Positions 17,619 to 26,638 of a stretch of 53,655 nt of DNA are shown here, piece by piece. Position numbers and translations under genes: made by a program. The stretch's first letter is position 1. Each line of letters opens with the position of its first letter. Under the pieces are notes generated by a model. That model worked only from the letters and a program-made list of their open reading frames with translations. It had not been told where the DNA came from and did no database searches. This DNA comes from an uncultured Verrucomicrobiota bacterium (GTDB lineage: Bacteria; Verrucomicrobiota; Verrucomicrobiia; Limisphaerales; CAIQOK01): positions 1 through 53,655 of the forward strand of contig CAIQOK010000007.1 of assembly GCA_903873415.1 (NCBI GenBank). The letters run 5' to 3'.

Positions 17619-18576
17619 TTTTTTTGCGGGTTCGGGGCAGTTTGACGTTCTTTGGTATGGACTGGGGCAATAAACCAGCCTCCATGACACGAAGGGGAGG
17701 GTTATCCGCCACGGCCAAATCGAGCATGCCGATGATTTTATTGAGCTTGAGACATTCCTCATGCACCTTCCACCAGCGAAGCAGCTGGCGGTCGAAGTCA
17801 TCCAGCCCAAAGGTGATTTCACTCCCCTGCCCGCTGGTGACCACCAACACGCCCGGTTGGGAAACGTCCACCCGGCGCAACTCCACCGTCCCGGCCAAAG
17901 CCGAGCCGGCAAACGCATTGATCAAGTGCAAGGCACCCTGCACCGGAACAGACTCCACACGCCGGCCAGGCTGTAACTTGCTGGCATCCACACCCAAGAG
18001 CAAAGCAAGATCACTGTCCGGAACGGCCGCGGGAGCGGCACGCTGCCGAGGATCCAGGGGCTGCAGCACATACCCTTCGGCATCCAGCTGATAAACAACC
18101 AGATCCACCCCGCCGCCGGAGCGGGGGCGGGGAATGTTCACCTGTGCCACCGGCTCGCGCTCGGCCACACGCAGCCGAAGGGTGCCGGGCAGGATCCTCT
18201 CCACCGAGGCGGTCCGGATTCTGGGCACCAGTTCCAATGCCCGCTTAACACCCCCCAGATCCAAGGCAAAGAGGTTTTGGCCTAACTTGACTCCGCTCCA
18301 ACCCTTGAGTTGATCGATTGCTATCACTCCGTCAGTCTGGACATCCACGGTCTGAATGGCGAAGGCGGGGTTCTCATAGACAAATCGGTCCAGGGTCCAT
18401 TCTCCAACGCGCCAGAGGGCATAAAGACCGGCGACCGTGCCCAGAGACACGCTCAGAGCCAGAGCCAGCAGGCGGATCCGCGAGGCGCGCAGCTGGCTGG
18501 ATCGCAGTTTGACGTGGAGCACGTTCTGCGTGCGGCCCAGCCGCCGGTTTTTAGATTTTCGTTTGGACCGGAACAC
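17611..18576 (-). CDS. ftsQ: cell division protein FtsQ/DivIB
   Basis: A 321-residue bitopic membrane protein: a basic cytoplasmic tail, one membrane span at about residues 37-55, a POTRA domain (about 68-140, FAIQTVDVQTDGVIAIDQLKGWSG...) and a beta domain to about 290. It scaffolds the divisome with FtsL and FtsB in the periplasm. The start is GTG. It lies 21 bases after ddl and overlaps ftsA, the classical ddl-ftsQ-ftsA-ftsZ order. Confidence 0.92.
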   Translation of the reverse strand: MFRSKRKSKNRRLGRTQNVLHVKLRSSQLRASRIRLLALALSVSLGTVAGLYALWRVGEWTLDRFVYENPAFAIQTVDVQTDGVIAIDQLKGWSGVKLGQNLFALDLGGVKRALELVPRIRTASVERILPGTLRLRVAEREPVAQVNIPRPRSGGGVDLVVYQLDAEGYVLQPLDPRQRAAPAAVPDSDLALLLGVDASKLQPGRRVESVPVQGALHLINAFAGSALAGTVELRRVDVSQPGVLVVTSGQGSEITFGLDDFDRQLLRWWKVHEECLKLNKIIGMLDLAVADNPPLRVMEAGLLPQSIPKNVKLPRTRKKNV

Positions 18577-18597
18577 AAGAATTGAATTGAGCGCCTG

Positions 18598-19512
18598 CTA
18601 TTGATTGAAAGGTTTACGCCCCAACGCCAAGTCGACCATCCGCTGGCAGAGCGTTTCGTAATTGATGCCTGCGGCGGCGGCGGCCAACGGTAGCAAACTC
18701 GTCGGGGTCATGCCCGGCAAGGTGTTCACCTCGAGCACCACGGGCTCACCACTGCTCCGCACCATGACATCCACCCGGGCATAATCACGCCCGCCCACAG
18801 CCCGGAAGGCGCCCAGTGCCGCCTCTTGAATGCGCGCCGTCATGGCCGCATCCATCTGCGCCGGACAGAAATACTCGGTGTTGCCGGGTGTGTATTTGTT
18901 CCGATAATCGAACTGGCCTGATTTGGGCCGCACCTCCACCACGGGCAGGATCGTTCCGTCGAGTATCCCCACCGTGGTTTCGCGCCCGAGAATTCTTTCT
19001 TCCACGAGCAGTTGCGAATCATGCCGGAAGGCTTCCCGCAGCGCCTCAGTCCAATCCGCCACACGATCCACAAACTGGAGCCCGACACTGGAGCCCTGAC
19101 GCACCGGTTTGACGACCACGGGCGGCTGCCAACCCATGGGCCAAGGGGTTGTTTCCGAATCCACCACGGTAAATTTGGCGGTAGGGACACCGGCCAAAAC
19201 ACACTGTTGCTTGGTCAGAACTTTATCGAACGCGAGGCGGCTCGCCGTGGCATCGCTTCCTGTATAGGGAACGCCAATTTTGTCCAACTGCCCTTGCACC
19301 GTCCCGTCTTCGCCGTAGCTGCCGTGCAACGCCAGAAAAACAACATCCGTGGAAACCGGCAGCTCGAAGCAACCCTGCTGCGGATCCAACTCGGTAACTC
19401 CGTGCCCAAGCGATCGCAGTGCAGCCGCCACCCCCGCACCGGAACGCAGCGACACAGCACGCTCCGACCCGGCCCCCCCGAGCATGACCACAATGTTAAC
19501 CGGTTTCGACAT
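18598..19512 (-). CDS. ddl: D-alanine--D-alanine ligase
   Basis: A 304-residue ATP-grasp ligase joining two D-alanines for the peptidoglycan precursor. Motifs: LALHGSYGEDGTVQGQLD (about 59-76), the ATP-binding KPVRQGSSVGL, YARVDVMVRSSGEPVVLEVNTLPGMTPTSL holding the metal-binding acidic residues. A strong GGAGG ribosome-binding site (19517-19521) lies 4 bases before the ATG, the best one in the cluster, which suggests ddl is an independently strong translation point. Length is normal. Confidence 0.96.
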   Translation of the reverse strand: MSKPVNIVVMLGGAGSERAVSLRSGAGVAAALRSLGHGVTELDPQQGCFELPVSTDVVFLALHGSYGEDGTVQGQLDKIGVPYTGSDATASRLAFDKVLTKQQCVLAGVPTAKFTVVDSETTPWPMGWQPPVVVKPVRQGSSVGLQFVDRVADWTEALREAFRHDSQLLVEERILGRETTVGILDGTILPVVEVRPKSGQFDYRNKYTPGNTEYFCPAQMDAAMTARIQEAALGAFRAVGGRDYARVDVMVRSSGEPVVLEVNTLPGMTPTSLLPLAAAAAGINYETLCQRMVDLALGRKPFNQ

Positions 19513-19535
19513 CTTACCTCCACCTTTTCGGATCT

Positions 19536-20486
19536 TCAGGGTTCATCCCCGACAATTTTGACTTCCATCTGCAACTCGACAGCGCGGAGTGTGCGAACAC
19601 GCTCTTTGACCAATTCAATAAGCTGCAGCACATCCCCGGCGGTCGCCCCTCCGTCATTGACGATGAAATTCCCGTGCTCCGCCGAAACCACGGCACCACC
19701 GACCCTCGTGCCCTTGAGTCCGAGTTCATCAATTAATTTGCCGGCGGACATCCCGTCCGGATTTTTGAAAGCGCAACCCGCACTGGGCGCGCTGGGCTGC
19801 GCCGACCAACGTTTTTCGTTGAATGTGCTCATCCGCCGCTCAATCGCCGCGCCCAAGTCAGAGCGTCCGCGCAGCCTGGCGGCCAGCGCAATATGGTTTT
19901 GCAGAGTGGCGCAGGTGCGATAGGTGAAAGTGATTTCACCGGACTTGAGATCGCGCGTGGTTCCGCCAAAGTCCATCACCCGGACTCCTGCAATCAATTC
20001 GGCGATAGCCCCGCCCATGGCGCCGGCATTCATATGGAGTGCTCCTCCCACGCTGCCTGGAATACCCGCCAGAAACTCAAGCCCGGCCACTCCGGCGCGT
20101 CGGGCCGCATTGGCAACATCCTTCAGCCGGGCGCCTGCCCCGCAGATCAGAGTTTCCCCCTCCACCGCAATCCGGCTGAATTCAGGATGCGTCAGGCAAA
20201 TCACTACCCCGCGAAAACCGCCGTCCCGAACGACCAGATTGGAGCCTCGACCGAGCAGGAAAAATTTGAGCCGGGATTCGGCGCAAAATCTCAGAATGAT
20301 GGCAAGATCCAACTCGGAAACCGGCTCGACGTAAATATCCGCCGGCCCGCCCACCCGCAGCGTGGTGCGCTTAGCCATCGGCTCATTGCCGCGAATCAAG
20401 GTGCCGGCGGCCAGACGCCCCGCCAGCGTCGCTAAAAACGGGTGCTCTTTGGGATGCGCTATTTCCAGAAGAGAGCCTGGTGTCAT
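19536..20486 (-). CDS. murB: UDP-N-acetylenolpyruvoylglucosamine reductase
   Basis: A 316-residue FAD enzyme that reduces UDP-GlcNAc-enolpyruvate to UDP-MurNAc in the cytoplasm. LRVGGPADIYVEP and LLGRGSNLVVRDGGFRGVVI bind FAD, and LEFLAGIPGSVGGALHMNAGAMG is the conserved core. The proton donor position, usually Ser in GSxFKNP, is Cys in AGCAFKNP, as in some type II enzymes. The ATG at 20486 overlaps the murG TGA as ATGA. In most dcw clusters murC lies directly before murB; here it is missing. Confidence 0.95.
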   Translation of the reverse strand: MTPGSLLEIAHPKEHPFLATLAGRLAAGTLIRGNEPMAKRTTLRVGGPADIYVEPVSELDLAIILRFCAESRLKFFLLGRGSNLVVRDGGFRGVVICLTHPEFSRIAVEGETLICGAGARLKDVANAARRAGVAGLEFLAGIPGSVGGALHMNAGAMGGAIAELIAGVRVMDFGGTTRDLKSGEITFTYRTCATLQNHIALAARLRGRSDLGAAIERRMSTFNEKRWSAQPSAPSAGCAFKNPDGMSAGKLIDELGLKGTRVGGAVVSAEHGNFIVNDGGATAGDVLQLIELVKERVRTLRAVELQMEVKIVGDEP

Positions 20487-21673
20487 GCCGCCCCCTTTGC
20501 CCCCACCCCATGGCGATGGGCGGAATGGTTGCAACCGCAGGAAGAGCGATGACGGTGACGAGGTTTGGCGGAACCAGACTGCGCCAAAAGCTGCAACATG
20601 CTTTCAGCGATTTGCTCAGCAGCCTTGGGAGAATGCCAGGCATCCAAAGCCGTCTGCATACGTTGACGCAACGAGGAATCCTCAAACAAACCGGGCAAAA
20701 TTTTGGCGAGCATCTCCGGCGCCGCCTTTCCCTGCTCGAGTAATCGCGCCGCGCCGGTTTCAACAAAAACCCGGGCATTAAACTCCTGATGATTGTCCGT
20801 CGCCGCCGGATATGGAACCAGAACAGTCGGAAGGCGCATTGCGGCAATTTCCGCAAGCGACGATGCCCCCGCACGACTCACCGCAACAGTGGCTGCCCCG
20901 AGCGCAATTTCCATTTCGCTTAAGAAAGGATGAACAACAGCTTTCACCCCGGCGGCTTTACAAGCCCGACTTGCCTTTTCGGCGTCGTTGGGGCCGGTAA
21001 GGTGAAGCAATTGCCACCCTTTCCGGGCCAGCAACGGGAGAGTGGCCAGCACCAGTTCGTTGACACCTCCTGCTCCCTGACTTCCTCCCATCACCAATAA
21101 AACCGGACGATCGGAATCAAGTCCCAGCAACTTGCGGCAGCGGACGGGGTCCTGCGATTGAAACTGAGGACGAACCGGAGTGCCGGTGACCACGACCCGA
21201 CGGCTGAAGAGCTGGGAGCCGGCTTGGGGAAACCCGACAAAAGCTTGATCCACCCACCGGGCAAGCCAGCGGTTGGCCTTGCCGGGGATGGTGTTGGATT
21301 CGTGCACAAACGTTTTTGCCCCTATGGACCGGGCGGCACAGAGCGGCGCGGCGCCGGTGAAACCGCCCATGGCGAGAAGCGCCGCAGGTCGGAGCTGCCT
21401 AAAAGCCCGGCGAGCTCCGGCCAACGACTTAAGAAAACTTGCTCCAAAGGCGACATAGTTGCCCCCCTGCAACCCCACAGCAGGAAGTGTGATCACACTC
21501 CATTCTTGCGGAGCGTTTTTCAGGGATTGCTGATCCACCTCTTTTGGGGAGACGATCAGAGCCAGCGTGCAGCCCCGCTTTGCCAACTGCCCGGCCACCG
21601 CCAAGCCCGGAAAGAGGTGCCCCCCGGTGCCCCCACAGGCTATCGCAATCAAAGGTGCCGGCCCCGTCATCAT
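20483..21673 (-). CDS. murG: lipid II synthase (UDP-GlcNAc transferase) MurG with His/Cys-rich tail
   Basis: A 396-residue family 28 GT-B glycosyltransferase adding GlcNAc to lipid I at the inner membrane face. ACGGTGGHLFPGLAVA (12-27) is the lipid-substrate glycine loop and VMGGSQGAGGVNELV the donor-side loop. It is about 30 residues longer than usual at the C-terminus: the last 28 residues contain PRHRHR, SCGCNHSAHRH and no hydrophobic core, a possible metal-binding tail. Two adjacent ATGs (21673 and 21670) overlap the ftsW stop; I chose the first (ATGATGA). Normal length otherwise. Confidence 0.95.
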   Translation of the reverse strand: MMTGPAPLIAIACGGTGGHLFPGLAVAGQLAKRGCTLALIVSPKEVDQQSLKNAPQEWSVITLPAVGLQGGNYVAFGASFLKSLAGARRAFRQLRPAALLAMGGFTGAAPLCAARSIGAKTFVHESNTIPGKANRWLARWVDQAFVGFPQAGSQLFSRRVVVTGTPVRPQFQSQDPVRCRKLLGLDSDRPVLLVMGGSQGAGGVNELVLATLPLLARKGWQLLHLTGPNDAEKASRACKAAGVKAVVHPFLSEMEIALGAATVAVSRAGASSLAEIAAMRLPTVLVPYPAATDNHQEFNARVFVETGAARLLEQGKAAPEMLAKILPGLFEDSSLRQRMQTALDAWHSPKAAEQIAESMLQLLAQSGSAKPRHRHRSSCGCNHSAHRHGVGAKGAA

Positions 21674-22788
21674 ACGGTTTGCAGCCTCCCCATCGAGGTC
21701 TCCGCAGGATAGGATTGGGTGAACCGAGAGCCGGAAGCGATACTGATCAAAACCCCCACACAAGTCAGCATCACGAGAAGATTCGAGCCGCCATAGCTGA
21801 TGAAGGGCAATGGCAACCCCTTGTTGGGCAGGGCACTAGTCACCACGCCGATATTGATAAACGCCTGCATCCCGATCAGGAATGTGATCCCCGAACCGAG
21901 CAACTGGCCAAAAGTATCCGGCGCCTTCATGGAGATGTGAATCCCGCAACAAACAATCGCGATAAAGGAAACAATCACCAAAACCGTGGCTACGAACCCC
22001 AGTTCTTCCCCGATGATAGACAGGATGAAGTCAGTCTGGTGCTCCGGAACAAAACCCATCTTCTGCCGACTGTTACCCAACCCCAACCCAAACCAGCCGC
22101 CAGAGCCCAGTGCGAGCATGGCTTGGTAGGCCTGGTAACCGACTCCGTCTTTGTGTTCCTCGAGATAGAGCCAGCTGAAAATCCGCTTCATCCGCATGGG
22201 ATCGTGGAAAATGGAGACAGCCAACCCGCCAACCGCTAAAAAGCCCGGAAGGGCGAACTTTGTCCACGGCACCCCGGCCACAATCAACATGACGCCACTC
22301 ACCACGGCCAGTAGAATCGTGGTCCCCCGGTCCGGCTCCACATAAATGAGCCCCAAGAGCAGCCCGCCAAAAAGCGCGGGAACCGCGATCCCACGCTTCC
22401 AAGTGGGCATATGCCGTTTGAAACGATCCCCGTACCAAGCCATAGCCACAATCAGGGCAAGTTTGGCGAATTCCGAGGACTGAAAAAGGAAGCCGTGAAA
22501 ACCCACCCATCTGCGGGCGCCATGACTGGCGTGACCAACATGCGGAATGAGCACGGCCAAGAGCAGCAGGATGGCAACGGCGTAAAGTCCGCCGGCTATT
22601 TTTTTGAAGCCCCTATAATCCGTGGAAGCGACTGACACACAGGCAACCACCCCAACCCCGCCCCAAATGAGCTGCCGTAAAAGCAGGCCGCCGCCATTCT
22701 CGTTCATTTTACAGCTGTAAAGCATGACCATGCCCAAAGCCAGCAGGGCTGCCACGAAAAAGACCAGACATGTAACGGCGGTTTTCAT
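21670..22788 (-). CDS. ftsW: septal peptidoglycan glycosyltransferase FtsW
   Basis: A 372-residue SEDS protein with about ten membrane spans that polymerises glycan strands with its partner FtsI. Conserved stretches are FQSSEFAKLALIVAMAWYGDR, VEPDRGTTILLAVV, PEHQTDFILSIIGEELGF and KGLPLPFISYGGSNLLV near the C-terminus. The ATG at 22788 directly precedes the first membrane span (MKTAVTCLVFF). The upstream in-frame ATG at 22842 would translate a perfect hairpin (22804-22830) and is rejected. Confidence 0.95.
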   Translation of the reverse strand: MKTAVTCLVFFVAALLALGMVMLYSCKMNENGGGLLLRQLIWGGVGVVACVSVASTDYRGFKKIAGGLYAVAILLLLAVLIPHVGHASHGARRWVGFHGFLFQSSEFAKLALIVAMAWYGDRFKRHMPTWKRGIAVPALFGGLLLGLIYVEPDRGTTILLAVVSGVMLIVAGVPWTKFALPGFLAVGGLAVSIFHDPMRMKRIFSWLYLEEHKDGVGYQAYQAMLALGSGGWFGLGLGNSRQKMGFVPEHQTDFILSIIGEELGFVATVLVIVSFIAIVCCGIHISMKAPDTFGQLLGSGITFLIGMQAFINIGVVTSALPNKGLPLPFISYGGSNLLVMLTCVGVLISIASGSRFTQSYPAETSMGRLQTV

Positions 22789-22803
22789 CGGATACTCAGG
22801 CCT

Positions 22804-22830
22804 GCTGCCGGACCGGATCGGTCCGGCAGC
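22804..22830 (-). promoter_or_regulatory. 11-bp perfect hairpin in the ftsW leader
   Basis: GCTGCCGGACC (22804-22814) and GGTCCGGCAGC (22820-22830) are exact reverse complements with a five-base loop. The hairpin lies between the LysM gene stop (22846) and the ftsW ATG (22788). No T-run follows, so it may be a transcript-processing or attenuation structure rather than a terminator. Function is inferred from position only. Confidence 0.55.
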
Positions 22831-22845
22831 GCAGCCGAGCATAGG

Positions 22846-23628
22846 TCAAGCCCCCGGGGCCGCCGGAGCAGGTGCCGACGCGGGGATGTTTACCGGTGCC
22901 GGCGCAGACTCAACCGGAGCTGCCACTGACTTGGCAGGGATCTTAAGCTTCTGCCCCACCTTGATTTTGTCGGTGGTGAGACTATTTGCTGAACGCAAGG
23001 CTTTGACCGAAACGCCAAGTGATTTAGCGATCTTACTCAAATTATCACCCGATTTAACCACATAGGGGTCGCCCCCGGCGGCCGCATCGGCCGGCGCAGC
23101 CGTTTTAACGACAGCAGCAGCGGCGGCACCGGCTACTGCGGGAGCTGCAGCCGGAATCTGGATTTTCTGGCCGATCTTCAATTTTTTGGGCTGAACGCTC
23201 GGGTTGGCCTCTTGGATCGCTTTGACTGTCACCCCGAACTTTTTGGACAGGGTGGAAAAAGAATCCCCCTTGGCGATGGCGTATTCTTGGGCTGAAGTAG
23301 GGACGACAGGGGGCTGGGCGACGACCGCAGGCGGGGCGGGGTCGGACACGACTGCCGGCGGCACATTGGTGGTCGTAGCCGCTGCAGTCCCAACAATGTT
23401 GGTGTCCACTGAGGGGGAATTCGTCGTATCCATCGCCGGTTGGAGAGGCTGGGTGGCGTCCTTGTCCGCCTCGGCGGGCTTGCGACAGCCCGGGACCAAG
23501 AGGGCCAAGGCCAAGGGGATGATGTTGATGGCGAGGACGCAGAAAAACGCCTTTTTGAGACGTGTGCGGTTCTGGAGTTTTGCCTCCACCAACGGGTTTT
23601 GGGGTGGCAATGGGTTGGGATTATTCAT
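22846..23628 (-). CDS. membrane-anchored protein with two LysM domains
   Basis: A 260-residue protein. Residues 1-24 are cytoplasmic and basic, residues 25-46 form a single membrane span ending LVPGC (Cys48, an imperfect lipobox), followed by a Pro/Ala/Val/Thr-rich linker. LysM domains lie at about 115-159 (YAIAKGDSFSTLSKKFGVT) and 188-231 (YVVKSGDNLSKIAKSLGVS), separated by an Ala-rich linker; the C-terminus is again Pro/Ala-rich. LysM binds peptidoglycan, so this is probably an envelope protein anchoring the cell wall. It occupies the position where murD is expected between mraY and ftsW. No catalytic domain is present. Confidence 0.85.
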   Translation of the reverse strand: MNNPNPLPPQNPLVEAKLQNRTRLKKAFFCVLAINIIPLALALLVPGCRKPAEADKDATQPLQPAMDTTNSPSVDTNIVGTAAATTTNVPPAVVSDPAPPAVVAQPPVVPTSAQEYAIAKGDSFSTLSKKFGVTVKAIQEANPSVQPKKLKIGQKIQIPAAAPAVAGAAAAAVVKTAAPADAAAGGDPYVVKSGDNLSKIAKSLGVSVKALRSANSLTTDKIKVGQKLKIPAKSVAAPVESAPAPVNIPASAPAPAAPGA

Positions 23629-24032
23629 GGGATTTGGCGACGTGTCGTCCTTTATGTGAGGTGTAGTGGGTGGGTTGAAGCGCGCTGCGGTTTCTCCTCA
23701 AAAAAACGCGGCGAAAAATCTGATTGGGTTGCTTTATGGCTGTGGTGGTTCACTGATCCGCTGATTTCACCGGGCATATTGGGGGTGGCGAAGCGCGCAC
23801 CCCAACTAATTGATTCCATTGAATGGCAATAACTTAAGGCTTTTCGAGTTGTTTCGAATCAGGACATAAGCCGACGAGGCATCGGAAAGCCAACCATACT
23901 CGCCATGAAGCGCTGCAAACAGTGCCGCTTCGGGCATTGGTTCTAGCAATGTTGCCGCAGGGGTGCAAGGAGGAAAGGGATTTCCCGCCAGACTATTTTT
24001 CATATGCCTCAAGTCATGGATTGCATTTGGGT
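23629..24032. other. 404-base gap in the dcw cluster, no recognised gene
   Basis: The gap separates mraY from the LysM gene in a cluster whose other genes mostly touch. A minus-strand open frame to 23806 could start inside mraY or at an ATG near 24003 (about 65 codons); it has no recognised domain and shows no MurD signature. The AT-richer composition near 23800-23880 and a GGGGTG...CACCCC inverted pair near 23784-23805 are the only features. Confidence 0.5.
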
Positions 24033-25217
24033 TTAGCGGATCTTCAAAGTGCTTAGGGCCACCACAGCGCAGAGAAAACAAAGAATGAAAAAGCGCATCA
24101 CCACTTGGGACTCGTGCCAGCCCTTTTTTTCAAAATGATGGTGGATTGGGGCCATCAAAAACATGCGTTGAGGCTTGCCTGTGCGCCGCCGGGTCCACTT
24201 GAAATAGCCTTTTTGTAGAATCACCGAGGCGGCTTCCATCACAAATACACCCCCGGCAATCACCAGCACCAGCGGCTGATGAATTAGGATTGCCACCATC
24301 CCCAAGGCACCACCCAATGCTAACGACCCCGTGTCACCCATGAAAACCTGAGCAGGGTGGCAGTTATACCAGAGAAAACCCAAGCCTGCTCCAATCAGCG
24401 CGGCGCAAAACACCGTCAGCTCCCCAGCCCCGGACACATGAGGGATTTGCAAGTAGGCCGCCGCTTTAATATTGCCCGCCAGATAGGTCAGGATCAGGAA
24501 CACAAACGACACAATCAGGGTGCAACCAATGGCCAGACCATCAAGACCGTCGGTGAGATTCACCGCATTTGAACTGCCCACAATGGTCAACATCGTCACC
24601 ATTAAACCCAGAACGACGCCGATGGACAGGGGATATTTATAAAACGGCACCATCAGGGTGGTGGCGAGGTTGCTGACGAGAACCGTGCGGCTCTCCGGAA
24701 CCCGCAACTCACTATGCATGGGGAGCTTCCAAATATAGAAGGCGACAAAACCGGCAAGCAGGATCTGGACCCATAGTTTCACCTTGGGCGTGGTGCCCTC
24801 TCCGGTCTGACGGGTGATCTTGGCCCAGTCATCATAAAACCCCAATCCGGTGAGGACTAAAACCGAAAAAAGAGTGAGTTGAATCAAGGTGTTCCACTGC
24901 GCCCAGAGCAAGGTCGTCACGTTGAGCGTCATGACGATCAAAACCCCGCCCATTGTAGGGGTTCCTTTTTTGTCCCACCCCCCTGTACCCGACCCGGCGG
25001 TCTGATGGGCGATGTCCACATATTCCTGCCCAAACTTGAGTTTCTTGAGCCAGAGAATGACTTTGGGACCGAGCCACCAGCTCAGAGCCAGAGCGGTAAG
25101 GGCCGCACCAGCACTTCGGACAGTGATGTAACTGAAGAGGCGCAAAGGGGAAAGACGCCGGGCCCACTCAGTCCCCGCCGACCACTTCAACAATTGCTGG
25201 CTCAGGTAGAAAACCAT
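24033..25217 (-). CDS. mraY: phospho-N-acetylmuramoyl-pentapeptide transferase
   Basis: A 394-residue polytopic enzyme (about ten membrane spans) that makes lipid I by moving phospho-MurNAc-pentapeptide to undecaprenyl phosphate. Hallmarks are KKGTPTMGG (83-91), FYDD (127-130), NAVNLTDGLDG (217-227), FMGDTGS (292-298) and APIHHHFEKKG (356-366). The ATG follows the murF TAA with no gap. Length is slightly above average because of a longer N-terminus and periplasmic loop. Confidence 0.97.
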   Translation of the reverse strand: MVFYLSQQLLKWSAGTEWARRLSPLRLFSYITVRSAGAALTALALSWWLGPKVILWLKKLKFGQEYVDIAHQTAGSGTGGWDKKGTPTMGGVLIVMTLNVTTLLWAQWNTLIQLTLFSVLVLTGLGFYDDWAKITRQTGEGTTPKVKLWVQILLAGFVAFYIWKLPMHSELRVPESRTVLVSNLATTLMVPFYKYPLSIGVVLGLMVTMLTIVGSSNAVNLTDGLDGLAIGCTLIVSFVFLILTYLAGNIKAAAYLQIPHVSGAGELTVFCAALIGAGLGFLWYNCHPAQVFMGDTGSLALGGALGMVAILIHQPLVLVIAGGVFVMEAASVILQKGYFKWTRRRTGKPQRMFLMAPIHHHFEKKGWHESQVVMRFFILCFLCAVVALSTLKIR

Positions 25218-26612
25218 TTAGTTTTTCCTCCCCTCGGCAGCCCTGAGAACTTCGGTGATTTGCTCCAGGCGCGTTGCACGGGAAGCCTTGAGCAACAATA
25301 AATCGCCCTCCTTTACGAAACCTTTCACCGCCGCCGCCGCCAGTCCCACTTCTGAAAACTCAAAGACACGGTTGAGTCCCGCCTGGCGGGCTCCGCGCGC
25401 CATCGCCCCGGCCATGCGCCCGACGGCAAACAACTGGCCCATACCCAACTCCGCCGTGCATCGCCCCACCTCCTCGTGGGCGGCCTCGCTCTGCAAGCCC
25501 ACTTCGGCCATGTCCCCCAGCACCACCACCCGGCGGCCCTTGCAGGGCAAATCCTTCATGGTTTGCAGCGCGGCCAACATGGAGTCGCTGTTGGCGTTGT
25601 AGGCATCGTCCAGCACCCGCACCCCCCCGATTTCTGAAAGCTGCAGGCGCATTTTGGCAGGCAGACACGCCGCCAATCCGCGTTCAATTTCCCCGCGATT
25701 CAAACCCAACTCGGCCCCCACAGCGATGGCAAACATAGCGTTGACCACCTGATGCCGCCCCAGCAAATGGATCCGGTAATCCCCCGTCACCAATGCCACC
25801 GGGGCATCGACCCGGAAGGAAACCCCGTGGGTGTCCAATCGCACGTTTCGGACGCGCCAGTCGTTTTTCGCCCCCAACCCGATCCGCACCACCGTCGCAG
25901 CAGTGCGCGCCGCGATCACAGCGGCCCACTCACTGTCCCCGTTGAGGAACAGCTTGCCTGCGGCGGGCAGAGCTTGAGCCAGCGCCCCCTCTTCCCGGGC
26001 CACACCAGCCAGATCTTGAAAAAACTCCAGATGTTCCCGGCCGATACTGGTCACCACCCCCAAGTTTGGCCGGACCATTTCCACCAAAGGAGTCAGTTCT
26101 CCCGGATGATTGGTTCCAGTTTCCAACACAGCAGCCTGATGCCCTTTGTCGAGCCGCAACAAAGTCACCGGCACACCGATCTCATTGTTAAAACTGGCTT
26201 CACTGGAAAGGGTCGCCAATCGCTGCTTGAGTACGGAAGCGATCAGATCTTTTGTGGTCGTTTTGCCATTGGAACCACCCACGGCTATGACCGGCAATGA
26301 AAAATCCTTGCGATAGGCCGCCGCAAATGCGCCTAGGGCGGCCCGCGGGCTGGCCACTGCGACCACCGGACATTTAAGCCCGGTGCCGGAAAGATGTTCC
26401 CGGGCTACGAGCACACCCGCCACGCCCTTTTTCTGTGCATCCTGAAGAAAGTCATGCCCGTCGAAGCGCTCCCCCTTGAGTGCCCAAAACAAATCCCCCG
26501 CCCGCAACTCTCGCGAGTCGGTGCAAACGCGGTCAATCACTGTTTCGGGCGGGCCTTGAACAACGGCCCCTCCGCAAGCAGCCGCAATAAAATTCAAACT
26601 CCGAGATTCCAT
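25218..26612 (-). CDS. murF: UDP-MurNAc-tripeptide--D-Ala-D-Ala ligase
   Basis: A 464-residue Mur ligase adding D-Ala-D-Ala to the UDP-MurNAc-tripeptide. GGSNGKTTTKDLI is the ATP P-loop (about 112-124), followed by LETGTNHPGEL, LLGRHQVVNAMFA and DDAYNANSDSM (substrate and carbamylation/ATP regions). D-Ala-D-Ala-type specificity is read from overall family similarity and from being next to mraY. I chose the ATG at 26612 because MurF proteins start close to this strand; an in-frame TTG at 26642 that overlaps the ftsI stop (TTGA) is the alternative. No murE lies between ftsI and murF. Confidence 0.94.
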   Translation of the reverse strand: MESRSLNFIAAACGGAVVQGPPETVIDRVCTDSRELRAGDLFWALKGERFDGHDFLQDAQKKGVAGVLVAREHLSGTGLKCPVVAVASPRAALGAFAAAYRKDFSLPVIAVGGSNGKTTTKDLIASVLKQRLATLSSEASFNNEIGVPVTLLRLDKGHQAAVLETGTNHPGELTPLVEMVRPNLGVVTSIGREHLEFFQDLAGVAREEGALAQALPAAGKLFLNGDSEWAAVIAARTAATVVRIGLGAKNDWRVRNVRLDTHGVSFRVDAPVALVTGDYRIHLLGRHQVVNAMFAIAVGAELGLNRGEIERGLAACLPAKMRLQLSEIGGVRVLDDAYNANSDSMLAALQTMKDLPCKGRRVVVLGDMAEVGLQSEAAHEEVGRCTAELGMGQLFAVGRMAGAMARGARQAGLNRVFEFSEVGLAAAAVKGFVKEGDLLLLKASRATRLEQITEVLRAAEGRKN

Positions 26613-26638
26613 ACTTTGTAAATTCCGAACCGGTTCGA

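Noticed and set aside
22789-22842. Longer FtsW N-terminus from the ATG at 22842
   Set aside because: It would translate the perfect hairpin and adds a non-conserved extension before the first membrane span.
23806-24081. Possible murD remnant in the mraY-LysM gap
   Set aside because: No Mur-ligase motif is visible and the frame begins inside mraY.
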